64,000 nucleotides of DNA from Amyelois transitella (Eukaryota > Arthropoda > Insecta > Lepidoptera > Pyralidae). How positions within the stretch are numbered: the first letter of the stretch is position 1; every line of letters begins with the position of its first letter. Position numbers and translations under genes: made by a program. Location of the stretch: positions 7,959,001 through 8,023,000 of the forward strand of contig NC_083509.1 in the NCBI RefSeq assembly GCF_032362555.1. Direction: 5' to 3'. Under the pieces are notes generated by a model, which saw only the letters and a list, made by a program, of their open reading frames with translations, ran no database searches and had not been told where the DNA came from. Shown one piece after another: positions 25,238 through 36,999 of this stretch.

Positions 25238-28200
25238 TAAAAGAACGTACGGTGGCCAAATTCCATATTTTGTTATCTGCCTATAAATAATATAATACTC
25301 GTAATACGAGTAAGGATGAAGAGAACCATCAATAAATTTTCAACAGGCCTCGTTATCATTCACATTGTTTCTATACTAATCGTTGAAGTACAATTTAAAA
25401 ACTTCGGATTATAATGTAGTAAGCGCAGACCTCACTGGTGTTGGGTCTCCTACATTTTGGTCTTTCAAACCGCATAAGTTGACAATATTTTAATCCTATT
25501 TGTTGTGTAGGTATACATTGTCGAGTTAACTGGGTTTAAAATGCGCGCGTAATTTCTTAACTCTTACGTAAAGCTCTGCTCGCTCCCACCCCGAAGATTT
25601 AAAACTTAAAGGGAACAACAAAATGAGAATTTGCATAAATTAAACAAAGCTCTTTCGGCAGTTACGAAATGTGCTAATGACGGCTTAAGACTCTCACGCG
25701 AATGATTCGGTGTCACGTCATATTATTAAAAATTACTCATATTTTTGTTTTAATTTGACCTACTTTGTGACTTCTTCATGCACTCGTAGTTAGTACTTTT
25801 ATCCTTTCCTCGCACCCCATGATATTAACAGAAAGAAACAGTAAAGTCTCTGCGGTCTATCTGAATTTACATGACATATATTGTGAATTGGATGACAATA
25901 CTTAAATACATTATTAGAATGTTTTAAATATAATAAAAAGTCATAGGATTATTAAAATAGTTTCTTAGACTTACTATTTTTTGTACAAAGACTATTATCA
26001 CTAAGGTATCTGTATAAAAAACTGTACCCTTGTTTATAGTTACAGCAATAAGACAAAAACTCTCAAGTAATTAAAAAATAAGGCCAACAAAATTAACTCC
26101 AACCTTAAATAATAAATTGGTTCATTTAAGTGTAAAATAAATCCTAATTTTGTTGTTGCGATATAGGGCAAAAAACAGCGGACCTGCGTCTGCGCACGAC
26201 CGTGAAGTTACAGCCATTAGTGGTATTTCAAATAATGGAAACAAAAAGACACTTAATTGACGGGCCTACGAATTGCGATAGTAAGTTTTTTTTATACTAG
26301 GTACAAGTGAATGATTTCTTGTGAAAATGTAAACAGTCAAAATTAAACTTCTTCTGACAAACTGACTTCTTTTCGACGAATCTCAGATAGAGAACAAGGG
26401 GAAAATTTTTAATAGTTAGTAATATGCCTTATCGACTTGTAGTAAATTGTCCAACGTATTAATAACCACGCCTGAATTGGTTTTTTTATCTATTACCTAT
26501 GTAAAAAGTTCTTCATGTAAGGATAAGTATAACGGCCACTTATTTGATGGTCATATAAATGATCACATGAGTTTTTTACAATTTAGTCTAGTGAACAAAT
26601 TTAATTTTTAGTTTGATACCATAATAATCATCGCTGAAAAGTACAAGTTGCTAAGGATTTTCGTCACAGAGAAAAAATACTCTGCTCAAAATAGTTAACA
26701 TATAGAATTCTTAACAGCGTATAATCACAGAATTTTGAGCGCATAATAATTACATTTTTACTTACCGTAAATTTAAATATAAAGGACAATTATTATTTAG
26801 ATGGCGGTAATTTTGATAACGTTTTGCATTATTCTAGCTCTACCAAATATACAAACGAGTGTAAGTGATTTATTTAATTTCACACATTAGGTGTACAAAG
26901 ATGTGATGAAACAATTGAACATAATACCCTATTTTCACAGTGTTTGTGAAAACGACCATATTGTTATTATTTTTAGAAGTTTCTTAAGTTTCCGTTTTAC
27001 TTTCAATTTGCAATATTTCTTCTAAGCATTACTTCATAGCTTACCACTTTTTTTAAAAGAGCAAGATTCCACACTCTCTACAATACATCATGAATACATG
27101 AATCATGTCTGTTTCTCTAAGCGGTAGGTAGATACTAAGGATATTCACGTGCTAGGATTATAGATCTCTCATTACCCCTATGCTCACTTTTATTTTCTAA
27201 GCATAAGATGATGATTGTGTTGATGATTTACTCAATACTTTCTTACTACTCAATATTTACAAATATAAAAGTGTTTTTCTTTGTTTCTGAACGGAGATAA
27301 ACTAACCCATTTCTAGGACAGAAGCGTTTACAGCTAAACATTCTTATACCACTACAAATGATACCAACATGTAAAAAATTAGTCTTAATAGTTATTGTGT
27401 ATACTGAAAGAGCAGTCACCATAAAGCAAAATGATTGTTATTTAATTTTGAACTGTACCGATTCCGTTACAATCACCTAAGTTCTTTCACTATTATCTCA
27501 TTCAGCTTTCTCAAAATTCGTGCAAATCGAATGCGAGCGACATGACAAATCACAAAATTATCTACGCGGCTTAAAATTACGAGATCGGTTGCCCTAAAAT
27601 TGAGCCGTACCATGGGAAATGTAAACAAGGGAAGAAGCGCCATTATACCTATGCTAATCCCCAAATTAGTCGATAAACAGTCTGCTGCTTTAAAAGTGCA
27701 CCCCTGTAGCTGTTTTACTGCTCGAGGCTAAATTTTAATGCGTTAAATTTGAGAATACATTATTTAGAGCCGTATAGGATGAACGAACATTTCAAAATTA
27801 CTTAGTGAAAACATTCCTTCCTTTTCAAATAAGCCTCAACTAGAAAACACCCGCGGTTCCACCCGCGTAAAAACAAAACATTCCGCACTTTTGTTTAAGT
27901 GCATCCCTTTTTGGAACGTAAGTACCTCTAAATGTTAAATTTCAAATATCCAGCAGTTTACGCTGAGCATTAATTTGATATGTCAGTCAATCCGGTCAAG
28001 AATTTAATGTGAATGTATGTATATGTTTATTTGCCTACTTCTTCGGGAAAGAACCGTAATTTTGAGGGTCAAATGTAATAAAATGTTCATATCTATATAG
28101 CTACCTGTAGTAAATTTTGTTATAATTGCAGACAATATTACCTACAATTTTTACCATCGCTGAACACAAACCAACGAAACCTTTGGATTTTCTGACACTG

Positions 28201-28239
28201 TCCGTAAACACGAAAAACAAAAAGAACAAATGAAGTTAA
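25238..28239. other. AT-rich non-coding stretch; small repeat remnant near 27,850
   Basis: No gene is recognised. The phrase CCCGCGGTTCCACCCGCG near 27,850 looks like the opening of the same kind of dispersed repeat as at 2,485 and 18,443, here truncated. Confidence 0.35.
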
Positions 28240-28400
28240 CCCTCCGCTGCCCAATCGTCCATTCAGCACGCGGCGTGGCCATAAAATTAAATAAATCCGT
28301 TATTTTTCAAGCTGAGAAATGTGCGGCGTCGCAGCGCCCGCCGGTCAATCGGCCGGCACGATAACGGCCCACATTTGTAAAGATTTTGCCGGGCCACGCC
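28240..28400. promoter_or_regulatory. GC-rich island, candidate conserved non-coding element
   Basis: About 160 bp are rich in GC and CpG within AT-rich surroundings, with an imperfect inverted pair GGCGTGGCC / GGGCCACGCC near the two ends. No open frame or RNA gene is evident. A regulatory role is a guess from composition. Confidence 0.2.
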
Positions 28401-29359
28401 ATCCGAGACTATACTGAGGACTTGTGGCCATACGTTTATGTAGACCTTGGATGAAATCGAAACGTCGTTATTGTATTTTATTATGCTATCTTTTTTTAAG
28501 TCTTCACTGCATCAACCACTTAAGACGAACTTAAGGATTAAGTGTATAGGCCCATGCTGTCCAGATAGGCTTTAATTAATTTTAAGTTTAATTTCCTTAT
28601 ACTCAGATTTTCGTCTTGCGATTATAATCATAAAATTTATCAATAAAAATATAAACAGTCTAAATTAATGTCACAAATAATGTGTTTTTGGTTACTGTAG
28701 ACAAAACCGGCCATTATGTATAGCTTCTAAGTTGCATACTAAATATATTTCTTCCGTCTTAAATAAATCTAGTTAAAAATATGTTAGGTATACTTCACTA
28801 AATTTTTCATTGAATCTCTTTTGTAGTATGTCATCTCTAGTAACCACAAAGCTCTATAAACGTCATCAGGCACGCACTATTATAGCTAAGCCGCGAATAA
28901 ATGGAAATTGATTTTAAGATTGCCGTTGCCCTAACGTTGGCGAGTTGACAAATAATACAGCCTTAGCCCTTCGCCCCACGCAATACCTCTGATCAACTAT
29001 ATCTTTTACTTTTATTGTATAAATAAGCAGTTGGTACAAACTATTGGTTATATCTATCTATATATCTACCTTACTACTTTATTATTGATGTTATTAGTTT
29101 TTGACTATGATAAAATATATAGCCTACACTTTTGTCTAAAAAGATCATTACGATGTTAACCATATATAAAAGTATGACTATGACTATGTACATTAATTTT
29201 GACCTCCAATCTTAGTTTGAAATGGTAATTTGCTATATTTACCTTCTAATAGTATATAATAGATTTATCTTATTATAGTGTCATATACGTATACCACAAA
29301 ATAAAATCAATAGATAGAAGTCTGGACTTTATTTCCTTGCCTAAAAAATTAAAAAGTTA

Positions 29360-29467
29360 ACCCCCTACACTAGGGGGTGTCAATTAGGCACGGAACAGGG
29401 GGGCGGACGTGCTCACCGCGTACACGTGACGTCACTCATCTGCATCACAACCAACGCTGATGCAAAT
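29360..29467. promoter_or_regulatory. Cluster of palindrome, E-box/CRE and POU octamer motifs
   Basis: Within about 110 bp there is a perfect 8-bp hairpin (ACCCCCTA / TAGGGGGT, 29,360-29,378), a CACGTG E-box overlapping a full TGACGTCA CRE (29,423-29,434), and a perfect octamer ATGCAAAT (29,460-29,467). Consensus matches this long in a short GC-rich patch suggest an enhancer or promoter fragment. No transcript is evident. Confidence 0.35.
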
Positions 29468-31747
29468 TTAAACACAGTTTAAACTCACCTTTTTGCGTAG
29501 CACATTTTTCATTTTGAACGCCAGTTGGCTATCAGTAAAAAGTACGTAAAATTTTGAATTAAACGCTCCAGCGTGCAATATACCGCAACTTTTTTACAGA
29601 CCCAATATCAAAAAGTCGTCACGTATAATCGTTGCATAATTTAATTCTAGCTAGATAAATTAAATGCGCGTTACGTCTTTTGTGCCAAATGAAAGCGTTC
29701 ATTCAATTTTAAATATGGAACTCCTTATTCGTACACTGAATGGCAAAGAAATTATGCAGCGTGAACACATTACTTACAGAATATAATTGTGAAAATAATA
29801 AAGAACATTAAAAAAAAGTTTCGTGGGAATAGGACGGTGCGTAATGAGTTGTACACATTTTTTCTCTATAATATTGCTAGAGGGATCCGATTAAGTTTGG
29901 GGTTTAATATCCGGCGGGGATGCGCCTCGGATGCGCAAGATATAATGCACTTTTGACTCATATCAGCAGGGTTAACACAAGAAAATATTTATTTACCGGT
30001 ATAATTATGCCTTCAAATTTCAAAAAACACAATTCTGTAATATGAATAAAATCTTTTGTTTACCATCTATAAGGGGATTTGTATAGTTATATTTTCTCCA
30101 CTTTCTCAAAACAGACTGTCAACATACTCGCCACCGAAAGACTTTACTCACAAATAGTTATACCTACAAAAATTATTTTATATCTTATTTTTATTACTTA
30201 TCGTAAACAAAAAAATAATAAATTGGACATACGTTTTAACTAACAAAAAAAAATTATTTATATTTTTGTTTAAAACTTAACAATGACAGCCCTACTAATT
30301 TGCCACATCAACTGGCCAGTAGCGAATAGAATACGACCACCCGTAGCAATAGGGACGCATGCCAGCTTTCGAACCAAGCATTGTGCTGTTAAACAAGATT
30401 AATATAAGCCATTTTGAACCCTATTACACCATGCTTACCCTATTGAATTCTAACCTTAGATTTTCTGACTCGCATCTGTAAATTTGTCGTACCAATAGTT
30501 AACGGGGAGAGACGTGTGTACAAAATTAAATCAGTACAGAATTTGCGATCTTTCTTTATCGATTAGTAGTTAGGTATTGTTTATTTAATAGTCAATAGTT
30601 ACAACTAGTGGCTGTTAACAAAAATACCAATAGAGCTAAAGTATTTTTATTTTTGAAACTTTTTGATGCACTAATTCACTTATTTTGTGAGTTTACTCTT
30701 AGTCGCCTCTTATGATATCAATTATATTGGAACTACACTTTTGCTCTATCTTTATTTTGTCCTGCAGTATAGTTAGCACAAACGTGTGTATGACGTTATA
30801 AAATAAAATTGAAGCAAGGGCGCCCAACACGGATCTAATTAAATGATAAGTGAGATCTAAGATCCGCACTGAAGGGATCAGAGGCTGTACTTAATATTCT
30901 GGATTCATTGCAAGAACAGACCACATTACGTTTTTAGAAATTAATTAGGTCTTTAAACTATTAAGTCGTATTTTTTATAAATATTCAAAATCAGAAAGTT
31001 ATAATATTTCGTGTGACTTACAAGATTACCACCGCGTGTTTGAAGCGTGTGAGGTCTACCAATCAAGTTGGGGCAAATTTTTTTTTTTGCATATATTTGT
31101 TTATAACGCAATAACTTTCAACCCGTTGATCTGATTTTGATGAATTATAAAATGTGTATCAATAGTGTCAATGGAATTTTTAAGTTCATAGGGCATCGGC
31201 AAAATAGGTGAAGTTGATTTTGAAATATTCATAATTTTGTTAAAAAATCTTTTGTATTTGCGAGGTCTGAGTTCACGACGAACGACTAATTATATCTTAG
31301 TCTAAGAGAAGGACTTCATTTAGAGCTATTGTTTTAAATAAAAACATTATACCAAAAATGTTCAGCAGATGTGTAAGGATGAAAAATTACTTTTTTTGCA
31401 TAAACTTAATTTGAAGATAAAGTATGCAAAGTAATCATTCCAGAATATATGTCACAAAACAATTCACCCTAAATACCAGATAAGGCAAATCCGAGATTTT
31501 CCGCTCATGTCATTCTCACGACACTTAACCGTCAGTTAAATTAATCTTTATTTATTTTGCGGCGGCCAAACTTAATGGCGCGTTATCCAGAGTTTGTATT
31601 AACGCACAGCAAAGATTAGGGGACAATGCGCTGCGTAACGTTGGAGTATTAGTCACATTATACGGGATTATTGCAACAAATAGTACAATAATAAAATATT
31701 TAAAAAATAAACAGAAATAATCCATATTATAATAATAAATAAGAAAA
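29468..31747. other. AT-rich non-coding stretch, no gene recognised
   Basis: I see no coding frame, RNA gene or clear repeat termini. Long A/T runs are common. Confidence 0.4.
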
Positions 31748-31972
31748 TGAGTTTGTTTCTTACCTCTTCACAGTTAAACCACTGAACCGATCTGCATAAA
31801 ATTTTGCCTACATATAGTATGGAATACGAAGGAGGATATAGGGTCCATCTCGCATATCCCGCCCATCATCAAAAAAAAACTATAGATCCCGCGGGATTTG
31901 TGAGAAAGCCTGTTTTTTAGGTGGCGCTAAATTCGAGCGGGCGAAGCTGCGGGTATAAGCTAGTAATAAAAA
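31748..31972 (-). repeat. Dispersed retroelement-type repeat remnant
   Basis: The copy contains CACTGAACCGATCTGCATAA, a pyrimidine-rich middle, and ends with GCGGGCGAAGCTGCGGGTAT. This resembles, in the same reading direction, the repeat at 56,710-56,884 (GTGCGAAGCCGGGGCGGGTC). These are old non-coding copies of a widespread lepidopteran family. Boundaries are approximate. Confidence 0.5.
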
Positions 31973-32125
31973 AATATACTTTGTTATTCAGAGCTTTTGA
32001 ATTATACTTACATCATACGATCAAAAAGCTTTATAAACATGGGATTCTTCGTTTAGAACATAGATACCAACATTTAACTTGCGATAAATGAAATTCTGAA
32101 TCTAAGGTTAAGGCGATATGCTAGC

Positions 32126-32173
32126 TTGAGATTCAAAAATCGTGACAGATTTGTCACGATTTTTGAATCTCAA
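32126..32173. repeat. Perfect 22-bp inverted repeat with 4-nt loop
   Basis: Arms 32,126-32,147 and 32,152-32,173 are exact reverse complements around the loop GATT (the left arm starts TTGAGATTCAAAAATCG). The stem is as long as one microRNA arm but has no lower stem or mismatches, so it looks more like a recent palindromic duplication or foldback than a microRNA precursor. Confidence 0.85.
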
Positions 32174-32736
32174 TATTTATTTCTAAGCTTTTCCAGCTAA
32201 AATTTGCCTTGGTAAGAGACGTGGTATTGACACGTGTGTTCTATTAACTTAACCTTACGTTTATTAAAAAGTTTTATTTTTTAATATAAAAACTAACGGA
32301 CTCTTTTTAAGTGTTTATTTTAAATCAGTAAAAATAAATACAAATAGCTTTCGCAAAACCTCCGATTCATTTCGCCTTTACTATAGCGGTTAGATTGGCC
32401 TACAAACAAACTGCGCACCCCGTATCGCATCGTCCGCCATCGATATCGCACAATTGCGCCTAATTCTCATGGCGTATGCACATTACTTCGGATTTGTGCC
32501 TGTTGGTGGCCACAAAGGTTCGATAGCGGCAAAATGATCGCATTCAAACATTCACGGACACATAATCAACCCCCGCGTCCCCGCCATAGACATACGACGA
32601 CGTAGAGCGGTCTCCGAATTTAAAAATAAAAAAGTAGGTACAGTAGAATGCAAATAATCTATGGTTTTGGGTTGTATGTAGAGGAGGTCATTGTTTCTTT
32701 GCATACGATAGTACAAAACATTTTTTATTTTGTAGT
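32174..32736. other. Non-coding stretch, no gene recognised
   Basis: No gene can be supported. Frames on both strands from 32,552 onward overlap the SINE-like copy and are spurious. Confidence 0.4.
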
Positions 32737-32905
32737 ACATACATACACATACATACATACAAATAATCACGTCCATATTCCTTGCAGGGTAGACAAAGTC
32801 AACAGTCTGGAAGAACTGATAGGCCACGTTCAGTTGTCTTACTTGATGAAGAATTGATGTTCATATAGTGACAGGTTGCTAGCCCGTTGCTTAAAAGAAG
32901 AAAGC
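32737..32905 (-). mobile_element. SINE-like repeat with RTE-type 3' end, copy 2 (5'-truncated)
   Basis: Read on the minus strand, the copy covers the 3' half of the family and ends in TACCCTGCAAGGAAT, ACGTGATTAT and a (TATG)n tail, which appears as (CATA)n on the + strand at 32,737-32,760. Its middle section (CAGTC...GATAGGCCACGTTCAG on +) matches the reference copy at 36,739-36,999 closely. Confidence 0.8.
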
Positions 32906-35900
32906 CAAAGGTCTCGGAAAAACTGAACATTCCGCTGGATGGATTAGTAATGAAACTAAGATCCAGATAGTGACAGACAAAAAGTGAAATCACAAGTTTA
33001 ATTTATTTTCTTTTACAATCTGCGCGGGATGAGAAGCATTTGGTACGCTATATTTTTTCTTCGCTACCAGGCATTGAATAAAATATGAAGTGATCCTATT
33101 CAAAAATTCTGAGAACTACACGGTAAAAGCCATTTCTATTGCCTCATATTATTCCGATATCTACGATCACACTGTGAAATGAGCACGAGTGCGCCACGCG
33201 TCGGCTCGCGGTTTATCTTCTCTATCTTACCTCGCGCGTGCGTGTGACACTTGCATAGGGTCATAATGACCTCTTACCAACATGCAATTTATCCTTCAAG
33301 CCCCATTGAGCGGCAATCGCAGAGAGCAACGCTTGAACTGGTTAAATAAATCTGGTATAAACAATAGTTACTGAATAGTTCATAACTTTTAATGGAAAAT
33401 AGGAATTCCTAGTTCTTAAAAGACTATATCTTTAAATCGTAAATTGTCCCAACTCAAGTTCCTACTAAATCATATTTCTTAAACTGGGGTTCTTCTTCTT
33501 GGGAATCTCGACATCTTTCCAACGATAATTAAAACTTCTCACTATAATATTCTTCCATTTTTACAGCCTCATTTTAACCGTTGTAAAAAGCCCCACTGTT
33601 TAACCCTGTCTTCTTTTTCTTCCGTACTAGAATCTACGTGCAAACAGTGGCAGCACATCGCTAATAATGAAAGCTATACAGAGACACCGCCCCGGCTTCG
33701 CCTCCAATAACCCGTACCGTAAATACCTGCATACCACGCGCTCCACGCCGCTCATTTGTACTCCGATATTTTAATAATCGCATATTTTTATACGGGTCGT
33801 AGGCAATAATGATATTGGGGTATTTTCGGAAAAGCCAATAATGTTTTTAATTAATATTATGCCTACTTTTAGATGGAGTACTGTGAGACGCGAATATACT
33901 CAAAATTAGATGCTGAAGAGACCTAGCCAAGTATAGAGGTGGCTGGAAGAATTTATTTAGGTCACCCAGTCCACAATAAGAAGAAGAAGTCACAATTACT
34001 TATGAAACTTTTACCTTTGTATTCCTTTAATTATATAAAATATTGTAGGTAAGTTTTACCTTTGTTTACCATATGCTAAAACCTCGTTAATAAAAAATAT
34101 TGGCTTATTTTCTAAATAAATAAAATGCGTAGTTTAAAACTGCAACTTTAAATATCTAAGTAACTATTTAAATGATGTTAATCCATGCGCTAATATCTTG
34201 ACTCTTCTCTCGACTGAATAAAAGGTGTAAGATTTCGGGTATTCAGGGATAAGGGATATTCATATAACACACAGGCGGCAAGATATGATAAATTGATAAA
34301 GTAGTAAGTTCAAATCTATTCTTATATTAACTATACAATTTATAATGCAAATATTTATGATTAGGCACAAGTACAAAACATAGCAATTCTCTAGAAATCC
34401 TATTTTTGTCGGGTAACAGTAACGTACGTCGCGCGCATCCCACAGCCTCCGTGTCTTCAGAATTTTAATTAAATTGTTCATTGGCTCAATTATATCGATT
34501 ATTAAAAGCGTCTACATCGCTCCACTCTGCGTAAGAATTGGTTTATATTGTTCATCACATGTGTCTTTCATCTCCAGTTTATAATATAGAGGGTTAGCTA
34601 ATAGTTTCAGCGTACAGTATAAAGAATACATCTAATTACATGTTACCGCCTCACCACGTACATTATGGCTTTCACGGAGTCCGATCATAAAGCCAACAAT
34701 TAAAAATGCTTTTGAAAATGTGCTAATGAGAGCTTCCTCCCTTAAGAAAACCCCGGGGCACCACTTATAACCACGATCCTAACTAACTGAATTAAGCAAA
34801 TTTTTATACAAAGCGACTACCTTCTGAACTTCGCAAGCTTTTTAGGGGATCATGGTATCCACATATAACATATGCACTTTTCTAAACGTGCATGTTTCGT
34901 CACGATGTTTTACCTCACCGCAAGAATTTGTACTTAGTAGAAACTAATAAACTAAGAAAAAACTAATACGAGTACATATATATGGGCGGCGTACTATTTG
35001 TATTTATTATTATAAATATTTATAAAAATATTTATAATAATAAATAATGATTGTGAAATTTTATTAGTGGCATGTTAAAAATTATTTAATTCATGTGCTG
35101 ATTTAAAAATTGTCGATTTCCTGTTCGCTTAGTATTTATGTTTAAATTCTGTAATCAATTACCTAATTAATTATTTAATTATATTTACATGCTAAAGATA
35201 TTTATCATATTTATTTCTTGTTTTTAATGTAAAAATGGATTAATAAAAGTTAAATTTATTGTGAATCACATGTTGTGTTGCGTAGGCAAAATAGTGATGG
35301 GAATGGTGGAGTTGTTTGTCATTTAGTATTTAAGTCTGATCGACATTTCAGTGTGATTATTCGATATTGAATTGTTTATGAGATCGTTATTATGTCCTAA
35401 TTATAATTAAAAGTTACTAGTGTGAGTGAATAGTTTTCTTTATACTCCTGGTATGGAACCTATCGATCACTAGGTATGCTGGAACATCGCCGACATATAA
35501 ATAACTAATATACTACCTCGGAAAATAATCAAAAAATCATTGACTCGCTTTTTTATCCCCGACCACCGACCACCGAAGTTTTTACGAAGGTATTCTCCAT
35601 TTACTAACTTATTTAAACGTAAATTAAATTATGCATTGTATACTGTGAGGATTATGTTTTTGAGAGAGAGCAGTAAGTATATTACCTTCGTGGCTAAAGT
35701 TTATTACAATTAAATATTATATAGGCCGCGCATATTTGTGGTAACAACTGACAGAACAGATAAATATTGCAACTATTTTAATATGTTAAAACATATGTAT
35801 CTAGATTTATTATAACGAAAGAAGGGTAAAGTAGAGGGAACCAGATCATGCGGCTGATCACCTATGCGTTGGAGTACAATCAGCAATAGGAAACCGGCTA

Positions 35901-36738
35901 TCAGATCAGACAGTTTGCTAACAGGGAGAGATATTGGAAGACGGGAGAAAAGCTGTGACTGCCTTCTTGTAAGCACGACTACTCTGCCAAGAGCGAAACG
36001 ACAAATAAGAACGACTGGTGAAGATGTTACAAAAATAATTTACAAGGTACTATTAAATCTAATCTGCAAACGGCCTAAACTCTCGCCACGTGTAGGTCGA
36101 CATATAACCTACATCATAATGTTTTCATAACAATCTGTTTATCAATAATTAGTTAACGAAAAATACATTTACTGGGTACTTGTAACCCGACTAATACAAT
36201 TGCAAGAACTAAACAAATAACAGGTAACACACTCCAGATATAAGTAGGTACTCATGCAATTGTTAGTATTCCTGTAATTGCTTGTTAGCGATACCTTGTT
36301 ATTTGCTCTGAGAATCGAGAATTATCGATAAGCGCCACTATTCTTGCAACATTATTGAAGGTAAAAACAAAATAAGTAAAGAATTTTCGCGTATGAAGTC
36401 ATTTCATTCTGGTTATATCTCCTTGCACCTCGAACATTAGATACTTACTAAACCAATATATTATTCGCACAATATTACTTAGAAATGCTCTCTGGCATAG
36501 TTTTTAAAAAGCAGTCGAAGAAGCTTCAGGAAATGACGGTAAGTTAAAAGAAGATAGAAACCTATCCAAGGGGAAGGCAAGCTTTTTCTCCAATGTCAAA
36601 ACAGGAGTGTGAGAATATAAAACAATAAATCCTTTGTTTCACATTACTCTTCTATTTGTGGATATTTCTCGCTTATTCCACTTTCCACAATTTCGATTGA
36701 AATTTTTCATTCGAACATTTTGTTGATTGTTGTTTTTA
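32906..36738. other. AT-rich non-coding stretch with one long AT palindrome
   Basis: No gene is recognised. A perfect 21-bp palindrome lies at 35,001-35,046 and is listed separately. The region 35,820-36,010 has moderate GC and an open frame on each strand. Its text partly resembles non-coding repeat matter seen in moths (compare 56,040-56,280), so I do not call a gene. Confidence 0.35.
35001..35046. repeat. Perfect 21-bp AT palindrome with 4-nt loop
   Basis: Arms 35,001-35,021 and 35,026-35,046 are exact reverse complements made only of A and T (the left arm starts TATTTATTATTATAAATA). The loop is ATAA. Such AT palindromes can extrude as cruciforms and are prone to instability. Confidence 0.85.
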
Positions 36739-36999
36739 TATATACATACATACATATGATCACGTCTTTATCCCTTACGGGGTAGACAGAGCCAACAGTC
36801 CTGAAAAGACTGATAGGCCACGTTCAGCTGTTTGGCTTAATGATAGAATTGAGATTCAAATAGTGACGAGTTGCTAGCCCATCGCCTAAAAGAAGAATCT
36901 CAAGTTTATAAGCCTATCCCTTAGTCGCCTTTTACGACATCCATGGGAACGAGATGGAGTGGTCCTATTCTTTTTTTTATTGGTGCCGGGAACCACACG
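36739..36999 (-). mobile_element. SINE-like repeat with RTE-type 3' end, copy 3 (reference copy, near full length)
   Basis: Read on the minus strand it starts CGTGTGGTTCCCGGCACC, contains GTCGTAAAAGGCGACTAAGG and AGCTGAACGTGGCCTATC, and ends CTACCCCGTAAGGGATAAAG, then ACGTGATCATATG and a (TATG)n tail. It is about 260 bp and non-coding, with no obvious tRNA-like B box. At least seven other full or partial copies are in this window. The last 40 bp resemble the 3' end of the RTE LINE at 59,968-63,061, so RTE machinery probably mobilised it. Confidence 0.85.

Noticed and set aside
32126..32173. MicroRNA precursor
   Set aside because: The stem is only 22 bp, has no mismatches or flanking stem, and has a 4-nt loop, unlike typical insect precursors of about 60-90 nt.
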